Source: Acetobacteraceae bacterium (GTDB taxonomy: Bacteria > Pseudomonadota > Alphaproteobacteria > Acetobacterales > Acetobacteraceae). From it: a DNA stretch of 11,247 nucleotides. Shown here one piece after another: positions 6,459 to 11,247 of the stretch; position 1 is the first letter of the stretch, and every line of letters starts with the position of its first letter. A program made the position numbers and the translations under genes. A model generated the notes under the pieces. That model did no database searches. It saw only the letters and a list, made by a program, of their open reading frames with translations, and was not told the origin of the DNA. Where the stretch lies: NCBI GenBank assembly GCA_027311485.1, contig DAICYU010000082.1:1-11247 (forward strand), given 5' to 3'.

Positions 6459-7721
6459 ATGCGGCGTGTCGTGGTGACGGGCATGGGGATAGCCTGTCCC
6501 CTTGGCGTGGGCGTGGAGCACGTCTGGCGTCGATTGATCAACGCCGAATCCGGCATCGGCGCTATCCAGGCCTTCGATACGAAGGACCTGCCCTGCAAGG
6601 TTGCCGGAGAGGTTCCCGCCGGCACCAAAGCAACTGGCGGGCTGGACATCAGCGAATGGGTTCCGGTCAAAGACCAGAAAAAGATGGATCGCTTCATCCA
6701 TCTGGCGATGGTTGCCGGCAGCCAAGCGGTTGAGGACTCCGGCTGGGTTCCGGAAACCGAGGATGACCGCTGTGCCACAGGGGTTATGATCGGTTCCGGA
6801 ATCGGCGGGCTGGAAACCGTCTACCAGGCTTCGATCCTGGTTTATCAGGGAAAGGCCCGGCGACTTTCGCCGTTTTTCATTCCTTCGGCGCTCGGCAACC
6901 TGGCGTCCGGCCACTTGTCGATCCGCTTCGGCTTCAAGGGACCGAACCATTCGGTGGTGACGGCATGCGCCACCGGCGTGCATGCCATCGGCGATGCCTC
7001 TCGCTTGATCGCGCTCGGCGATGCCGACGTGATGGTGGCTGGCGGCTCGGAAGCGACCGTCTGCGAACTTGGCATTGCCGGCTTCTGCGCCTCCCGGGCG
7101 TTGTCCACCGGTTTCAATGACCGTCCGTCGCAGGCATCCCGCCCATGGGACAAGGACCGCGACGGCTTTGTCATGAGCGAGGGCGCGGGCTGCGTGGTGC
7201 TTGAGGAATATGAGCACGCCAAGCGGCGTGGCGCCAAAATTTATGCCGAGGTTTCCGGCTACGGCATGTCGGGGGATGCCTACCACATCACCGCCCCGGC
7301 TGAGGGTCATGACGGCGCCTTCAGGTCCATGCGTGCGGCGATGAAGAACGGCGGCATCCGCCTTGAGGACATCCAGTACATCAACGCGCACGGCACCTCG
7401 ACGCCGCTGGGTGACGATCTGGAGCTTGAGGCGGTGGAGCGGCTGTTCGGTGAACACGCCCGCAACCTGGCGATGTCGTCGACTAAGTCAGCGACCGGTC
7501 ACCTGTTGGGTGCGGCCGGTGCGGTCGAGGCAATTTTCTCCATCCTGGCGATTCGTGACGGGGTTGCTCCGCCGACTCTTAACCTGGAGCACCCGAGCAG
7601 GGAGAGTGTGATTGATCGGGTGGCGAAGACGGCACAGGAACGTCGGATCAAAATCGCCCTCTCTAACAGCTTCGGCTTCGGCGGCACCAACGCCTCTGTC
7701 ATCTTCCGCGCCGCTGCCTGA
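6459..7721 (+). CDS. fabF: 3-oxoacyl-ACP synthase II FabF
   Basis: FabF (KAS II) elongates acyl chains by decarboxylative condensation of malonyl-ACP with an acyl-enzyme intermediate. The 420-residue product has the thiolase-fold Cys-His-His triad: Cys170 in VVTACATG, His311 in NAHGTSTPLGD, and His348 with Lys343 in STKSATGHLLGAAG. RRVVVTGMG at the N-terminus and the C-terminal SNSFGFGGTNAS are also typical. GTG 6456 and ATG 6459 are adjacent in frame, so the start is ambiguous by one codon; ATG 6459 is preferred, with AAGG at 6446-6449 as the ribosome-binding site. It follows acpP by about 37 nt. Its last 110 nt overlap, in another frame, the longest possible mltG reading frame. Confidence 0.97.
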   Translation: MRRVVVTGMGIACPLGVGVEHVWRRLINAESGIGAIQAFDTKDLPCKVAGEVPAGTKATGGLDISEWVPVKDQKKMDRFIHLAMVAGSQAVEDSGWVPETEDDRCATGVMIGSGIGGLETVYQASILVYQGKARRLSPFFIPSALGNLASGHLSIRFGFKGPNHSVVTACATGVHAIGDASRLIALGDADVMVAGGSEATVCELGIAGFCASRALSTGFNDRPSQASRPWDKDRDGFVMSEGAGCVVLEEYEHAKRRGAKIYAEVSGYGMSGDAYHITAPAEGHDGAFRSMRAAMKNGGIRLEDIQYINAHGTSTPLGDDLELEAVERLFGEHARNLAMSSTKSATGHLLGAAGAVEAIFSILAIRDGVAPPTLNLEHPSRESVIDRVAKTAQERRIKIALSNSFGFGGTNASVIFRAAA

Positions 7722-8727
7722 TCTGCCGCGGCGGCGCTGGCGGCGGCTGGGCCTGGGCGGCCTGATCGCGGCCAGCCTGCTTGGCGCCGCAGGGTTTGGA
7801 GGTTGGCGCTGGTGGGCGCAGGCGTTGAATCAAGCTGGCCCACTGCCTGAGTCCCGGGCAGTTGTTATTCCACATGGAAGCACTGATCAGCTTGCTCAGG
7901 TGCTTGCATCCGACGGCATCATTGCCTGGCCTGGCTTGTTTCGTGCTGCGGTCTGGGCCAGCCGGCATGACGGCCCGCTGCGCGCGGCGGAGTTCATGTT
8001 TCCGGCCCATGCCTCCGTGGAGCAGGTACTGGCGGTGCTGCGTACAGCGCGCCCCGTCGAGCATCATTTGACAATTGTCGAGGGGCTGACCGCCAAGCAG
8101 ATTTCGGGTGTCCTCTCGCATGCCGATGCGATGACCGGGGCGGTTCCGGCCATCCCAGAGGGCAGCGTTCTGCCGCAGACCTATGATTACGAATATGGCG
8201 CCGAGCGGTCGCGCGTGCTGGGACGTGCCGAGGCTGCGATGGCAAAGGCCCTGGCCGCGGCGTGGGCTGATCGCGCGCCGGGATTGCCGCTGGCGACCGC
8301 GCAGGACGCGTTGATCCTGGCCAGCATCGTCGAACGCGAGACGGCAAAACCGCAGGAGCGTCCGCACGTCGCCGCTGTCTATCTGAACCGGCTACGGTTG
8401 GGCATGCGCCTGCAGGCTGATCCGACCGTCGTGTATGCGGCCAGCGACGGTACCGGTCTGCTCGACCACGGGCTGACCCGGTCGGAGCTGGACCGCGACG
8501 GCCCTTATAATACGTATCGCGTGAACGGATTGCCGCCGTCGCCCATCTGTTCGCCCGGGCTGGACAGTATCCGTGCGGTACTGCATCCGGCTGACAGCGA
8601 CGATCTGTATTTCGTTGCGGACGGGACCGGAGGCCACGTGTTTTCCCGCAACTATCAGGCTCATGGCGCGGCGGTCGCCCGCTGGCGGGCGCTGGCTCCG
8701 TCATCCTCACGCGACAAGCCCGACTAG
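7612..8727 (+). CDS. mltG: Endolytic transglycosylase MltG (start uncertain)
   Basis: MltG is an inner-membrane lytic transglycosylase that cuts nascent peptidoglycan strands and so sets glycan length. In the 371-residue frame: an Arg-rich segment (40-45), one membrane helix (about 46-65), then the YceG-like periplasmic domain, with IVEGLTAKQISGVL (155-168), LPQTYDYEYG (187-196), LILASIVERET (234-244) with catalytic Glu241, YLNRLRLGMRLQADPTVVYA (257-276) and YNTYRVNGLPPSPICSPG (299-316). The start is unclear. After the fabF stop (7721) there is no ATG, GTG or TTG before the membrane helix. TTG 7612, preceded by AGGGAG with 7-nt spacing, is the only ordinary upstream candidate; it overlaps fabF by 110 nt and adds a low-complexity stretch. 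CTG 7714 or 7723 would give a more typical length of about 335 residues. Confidence 0.9.
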   Translation: MIGWRRRHRNVGSKSPSLTASASAAPTPLSSSAPLPDLPRRRWRRLGLGGLIAASLLGAAGFGGWRWWAQALNQAGPLPESRAVVIPHGSTDQLAQVLASDGIIAWPGLFRAAVWASRHDGPLRAAEFMFPAHASVEQVLAVLRTARPVEHHLTIVEGLTAKQISGVLSHADAMTGAVPAIPEGSVLPQTYDYEYGAERSRVLGRAEAAMAKALAAAWADRAPGLPLATAQDALILASIVERETAKPQERPHVAAVYLNRLRLGMRLQADPTVVYAASDGTGLLDHGLTRSELDRDGPYNTYRVNGLPPSPICSPGLDSIRAVLHPADSDDLYFVADGTGGHVFSRNYQAHGAAVARWRALAPSSSRDKPD

Positions 8728-8738
8728 GCCGGCTTTTT
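8716..8738 (+). terminator. Possible intrinsic terminator of the fab-mltG operon
   Basis: AAGCC (8716-8720) pairs with GGCTT (8731-8735), and the hairpin runs into five Ts (8734-8738). It spans the mltG stop codon. The stem is short (5 bp) with a 10-nt loop, so efficiency is doubtful, but the position at the end of the operon and the T run fit. Confidence 0.35.
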
Positions 8739-8833
8739 GGCATCCGAACGGTGCTGCCGGTCGGTGTGGCGGCTGCGTGGTTCACGCCGGCCTGCCATTG
8801 ACAGGGGCACCTATTCGCCGGAGCCTTCCACCA

Positions 8834-8888
8834 GCCGCCAGAAGCGGCGCGCAGCGATGCGCTTCGTGCCGAACAGGTTGAATCAACC
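8834..8888. repeat. Hairpin plus GANTC palindrome upstream of the nitroreductase gene
   Basis: The 206-bp stretch between mltG and the nitroreductase start holds no recognisable gene but has two inverted repeats. GCCGC (8834-8838) and GCGGC (8844-8848) form a stem with a 5-nt loop. GGTTGAATCAACC (8876-8888) is a perfect odd palindrome with 6-bp arms; its centre is GAATC, a GANTC site of the kind methylated by CcrM in alphaproteobacteria. The palindrome could be an operator, a methylation-sensitive site, or part of a dispersed intergenic repeat. No convincing promoter is visible: TTGACA at 8798-8803 lacks a matching -10. Confidence 0.55.
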
Positions 8889-8933
8889 CCGATCCGTCGG
8901 ATGAGCCCGGATCGATCTCGTGGGAACCCGACG

Positions 8934-9560
8934 ATGGCCGACACCTTCGACCTATTCGAGATCATGCGCACGACGCGCTCCATGCGGCGGCTGAAGCCGG
9001 ATCCGATCCCGAACACGTTGCTCACCCAGGTGCTCGAAGCCGGTGCGTGTGCGGCCAATGGCGGCAACGTGCAGTCCTGGCGCTTTTTGCTGATCCGCGA
9101 TCCGGCCATCAAGGAAGCCGCCGCTGTCTGGTATCGGAAGGGCTGGCATGAAACCGTGGGGCCGCGCTACCGGTCGGGTGGCCCCTCACCGGGCATGTCA
9201 GCCGAACAGTTCGAACGCCTGCTTGCGGCAGCGGAATATCTGGCCGATCATATCCATGAGGCGCCGGTATGGATCGTGCCCTGCTGGGCCGGACCGCGCG
9301 GCTCCGGCGCGTCGATCTTCCCGGCGGTGCAGAACATGTTGCTTGCGGCGCGGGCGGTCGGGCTGGGTGCGACGCTGACAACCCTGTATCTGCTGCACGA
9401 GCAGGAAGCCGAGGCCGCGATGGGCATCCCGAGCGACTACCACTCGTATGCAATCCTGCCGGTTGGATTTCCGAAAGGCAAATTTGGACCCGTGCGCCGG
9501 GCGCCTCTCACCGATGTCGTGTTTGATGACAAATGGGGGCGCGCCTGGACCGGAGCGTAG
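8934..9560 (+). CDS. Nitroreductase-family FMN oxidoreductase
   Basis: A 208-residue protein of the nitroreductase fold, expected to bind FMN and use NAD(P)H; the real substrate cannot be read from the sequence. Visible features are the N-terminal LFEIMRTTRSMRRLKPDPIP (7-26), where the Arg-Ser-x-Arg segment normally contacts the FMN phosphate, AANGGNVQSWRFLLI (40-54; the family usually has a Gly-Asn-x-Gln-x-Trp pattern), the helix FPAVQNMLLAARAVGLGATLT (129-149), and the C-terminal PVGFPKGKFGPVRRAPL (176-192). The frame is open from ATG 8901, but ATG 8934 has GGGA 8 nt upstream and yields the typical short N-terminus. It stands alone between the mltG operon and the transporter gene. A 186-bp gap with a GC-rich hairpin makes cotranscription with the transporter unlikely. 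Confidence 0.9.
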   Translation: MADTFDLFEIMRTTRSMRRLKPDPIPNTLLTQVLEAGACAANGGNVQSWRFLLIRDPAIKEAAAVWYRKGWHETVGPRYRSGGPSPGMSAEQFERLLAAAEYLADHIHEAPVWIVPCWAGPRGSGASIFPAVQNMLLAARAVGLGATLTTLYLLHEQEAEAAMGIPSDYHSYAILPVGFPKGKFGPVRRAPLTDVVFDDKWGRAWTGA

Positions 9561-9571
9561 GACCGTTACAG

Positions 9572-9600
9572 GGGTGGCATGTGCGCCGCGGCCGCCGCCC
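9572..9600 (+). terminator. GC-rich hairpin after the nitroreductase gene
   Basis: GGGTGGC (9572-9578) pairs with GCCGCCC (9594-9600) through seven pairs including one G-U, with a 15-nt GC-rich loop, 11 nt after the stop codon. Only TAT follows rather than a T run, so it is a weak intrinsic terminator at best. Confidence 0.3.
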
Positions 9601-9643
9601 TATGATCTCGGATGATACGAATGACCGATCTTGTTCAGTATGT

Positions 9644-9687
9644 TCCGGTTCCGTCGCGATGCTTGTCCGGTTCCGTCGCGATGCTTG
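9644..9687. repeat. Perfect 22-bp tandem duplication upstream of the MFS gene
   Basis: Two identical 22-bp units (9644-9665 and 9666-9687) lie head to tail; each starts TCCGGTTCCGTC and ends CGATGCTTG. They sit about 110-150 bp before the transporter start, in a 234-bp gap without a gene. The rest of that gap holds the hairpin at 9572-9600, an AT-richer stretch around 9690-9720 that may contain the transporter promoter, and otherwise nothing I recognise. The exact identity of the units suggests a recent duplication. Confidence 0.95.
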
Positions 9688-9794
9688 ATGGCTAAACCGT
9701 AAGTATTCGTTTTACCGCGAATTCAGACGCGGCTGGGCAACCTTTCGTGCGGACCTCCGTTGATGCGAGCGGAAACGCAGGAAAAGGCCGCACC

Positions 9795-11186
9795 ATGGTC
9801 GAGAACATCCAGGCAAGCCGCACCGGGCAGATAGCCGCCCGGATTGATCGATTGCCGCTGACCTGGGTGCAATGGCGATTGGCACTGATAAGCCAGTTGT
9901 TCTGGGGCGTGATTATCGCGGCGGACGGCATTCCCGCCAAAGTCTATCCGTATGTGTGGCTGCCGCGGCACGCCTTCGGCATGACCGCGTTTTCATTTCT
10001 GCTCGCGATGCAGTTCGGCGTCGGGATCCTGGTGGGTGAGTATCTTATAGGCATGATCGCCGACCGTTGGGGACGGCGGGTGGCGCTGCTGCTTTCGACG
10101 CTGACGATCGCACTGCTCATGTGGCCGACGTCGATGACCGACAACTTTGCCCTGTTGATGGTATTCTTTGGCCTGTCCGCCATCGGGCTGGGTGGTGTCC
10201 TGTCGGTCAACGTCGTGTATATGGGCGAGTTCATTCCCCCTAAGGACCGGGGGCGTGTAATGCTTGGCTCCCAGGTCCTGGCTGTTGCGATATATGGCCT
10301 GTTGGGCAACATTCCGGCGATCCTGTGGATACCGGCTCATTACGGCCTGTATATCAATTTTTACTGTGTCGTCTCATTGGTAGTGCTGGTTCCGCTGGCC
10401 TGGATCATTCCGGAGTCGCCGCGCTGGCTAGAATCGCACGGTCGGCATGAGGAAGCGGAGCAGGTCACCGCTCGCCTGGAGGCTGAATGCCTGCGACGCA
10501 GTGGCCGTGACAGCCTGCCGGAGCCCGATTATGACCGCTACGCCGTGACAACGACGCAGCACGTCCCGATACGAGAGCTGTTTCGCGGCGAATATGGCCG
10601 TCGCAGTATCATTCTACTGATCGCCTGGACGCTTGGCTACAGCGGTATGATTTATGGTTTCGGCGGCTACGAAACCTTATTGTTGCGCGGCTTTGGGCTT
10701 AGCGCCGACCAGGCATTCGGCGTGATCCTGGTGTCGTCCAGCCTTGGCGGCGGCGGCGGCCTCGCCATTTGCGCGTTCCTCGGAGAGGCGGTTGAACGCC
10801 GAGCCATTATTATGGTGAGCGCGATCATCACGGCGGTGATGTTGACGATCCTGTATTTCGTTCATACCGTCACCGCATCATACGTATTGGTGACGCTTTC
10901 CTGGGGTGCCACCGAAGTCTGGCTGTTCAGCATGTATAACTATACGGCCGCGAGCTACCCGACTCGGCTACGTGCCACGGGAACGGGGTTGACCGACGGC
11001 TTCGGGCACCTTGGTGCGGTCTTCGGACCGATCGTTGCCGGATGGCTGTTCACCAGCACCGCAGCGTTCGGACACGCCGGCTGGTATGCCTACGTTATGG
11101 TGCCGGGCGCGCTGATCCCCGCTTTGATGATCGCCGTCTGGGGGATCAACCAGCGGCGCGCGATATTGGAACACATCTCGGTCTAA
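9795..11186 (+). CDS. MFS transporter, sugar-porter-like
   Basis: An inner-membrane secondary transporter of 463 residues with about 12 predicted helices, most likely a proton symporter; the substrate (sugar, polyol or organic/aromatic acid) cannot be told. The MFS motif A lies between helices 2 and 3, in GMIADRWGRR at 86-95. PESPRWLE (206-213) at the end of helix 6 is a sugar-porter signature, followed by a long cytoplasmic loop (about 214-270). The second-half YPTRLRATGTG (388-398) is also typical of this family. A run of five glycines (318-322) lies in a helix. GTG 9747 would add 16 residues; ATG 9795 is preferred because AGGAAAAGG lies 7 nt upstream. No regulator or catabolic gene is beside it; the flanking genes are a nitroreductase and an apparent convergent gene. 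Confidence 0.92.
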   Translation: MVENIQASRTGQIAARIDRLPLTWVQWRLALISQLFWGVIIAADGIPAKVYPYVWLPRHAFGMTAFSFLLAMQFGVGILVGEYLIGMIADRWGRRVALLLSTLTIALLMWPTSMTDNFALLMVFFGLSAIGLGGVLSVNVVYMGEFIPPKDRGRVMLGSQVLAVAIYGLLGNIPAILWIPAHYGLYINFYCVVSLVVLVPLAWIIPESPRWLESHGRHEEAEQVTARLEAECLRRSGRDSLPEPDYDRYAVTTTQHVPIRELFRGEYGRRSIILLIAWTLGYSGMIYGFGGYETLLLRGFGLSADQAFGVILVSSSLGGGGGLAICAFLGEAVERRAIIMVSAIITAVMLTILYFVHTVTASYVLVTLSWGATEVWLFSMYNYTAASYPTRLRATGTGLTDGFGHLGAVFGPIVAGWLFTSTAAFGHAGWYAYVMVPGALIPALMIAVWGINQRRAILEHISV

Positions 11187-11195
11187 CGAGACGGT

Positions 11196-11247
11196 TCAGG
11201 CCCGGGCGCGCCACTCAAGCATGTGGTCGACAGCCCGGGCAAAATCG
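11196..11247 (-). CDS. C-terminal end of an unidentified gene (partial)
   Basis: On the minus strand one frame reads DFARAVDHMLEWRARA and then TGA (11198-11196), ending 9 bp after the convergent transporter stop codon. The residues look like an ordinary amphipathic C-terminal helix, and convergent packing would be normal. Sixteen residues are too few to name a family, and the reading could be chance. The stretch contains two copies of the self-complementary GCCCGGGC (11200-11207 and 11233-11240). Confidence 0.4.
   Translation of the reverse strand, partial: DFARAVDHMLEWRARA

Noticed and set aside
6435..7457. 340-codon minus-strand frame opposite fabF
   Set aside because: It is a pure antisense shadow of a highly conserved gene, with no recognisable domain.
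8798..8826. TTGACA as a promoter for the nitroreductase gene
   Set aside because: The -35 hexamer is perfect, but 17 bp later there is only GAGCCT, which does not resemble a -10 box.
7994..9112. 372-codon minus-strand frame over mltG and the following gap
   Set aside because: It crosses two well-supported plus-strand genes and has shadow-like composition. Only the short part in the gap is mentioned, as a possible repeat or remnant.
1..11247. Mobile element, defence system, CRISPR array or biosynthetic cluster
   Set aside because: I saw no transposase, integrase, nuclease, toxin-antitoxin pair, spaced repeats or synthase genes; all long reading frames are explained by the listed genes or their shadows.

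Overview
The window is GC-rich chromosomal DNA from an alphaproteobacterium. The family is probably Acetobacteraceae or a close Rhodospirillales relative; this is inferred from gene content (ubiG divergent from lysC, a fabD-fabG-acpP-fabF-mltG run, a PEP-CTERM protein) and from the style of the proteins, not from any marker gene. There is no rRNA, tRNA, CRISPR array, transposase or phage gene. Most of it is conserved housekeeping DNA, with a few accessory genes in between.

Layout. Positions 1-586 (minus strand) hold the N-terminal 195 residues of aspartokinase LysC, cut by the window edge. A 68-bp divergent spacer separates it from ubiG (ubiquinone O-methyltransferase, 655-1347) and lpxB (lipid A disaccharide synthase, 1391-2536) on the plus strand. 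A small VOC/PhnB-like protein (2645-3121) follows, convergent with a secreted PEP-CTERM surface protein on the minus strand (3225-4073). From 4299 to 8727 lies a fatty-acid and envelope operon: fabD, fabG, acpP, fabF and mltG. A nitroreductase-family flavoprotein (8934-9560) and an MFS transporter of the sugar-porter type (9795-11186) come next. The last 52 bases look like the C-terminus of a further minus-strand gene.

How the genes work together. FabD loads malonyl groups onto AcpP, FabF condenses them with the growing acyl chain and FabG reduces the resulting 3-ketoacyl-ACP. AcpP-bound hydroxyacyl chains also feed lipid A synthesis, in which LpxB makes the disaccharide. MltG sets glycan strand length in peptidoglycan. 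UbiG serves the respiratory quinone pool and LysC opens the aspartate-family amino acid pathway. The PEP-CTERM protein depends on an exosortase encoded elsewhere.

I found no convincing undescribed multi-gene system. The points most worth checking are the start of mltG, which lacks an ordinary start codon near its expected N-terminus; an Asn-to-Asp change in the FabG catalytic tetrad; a palindrome containing a GANTC site in what may be a dispersed intergenic element before the nitroreductase gene; and a perfect 22-bp tandem duplication before the transporter gene.
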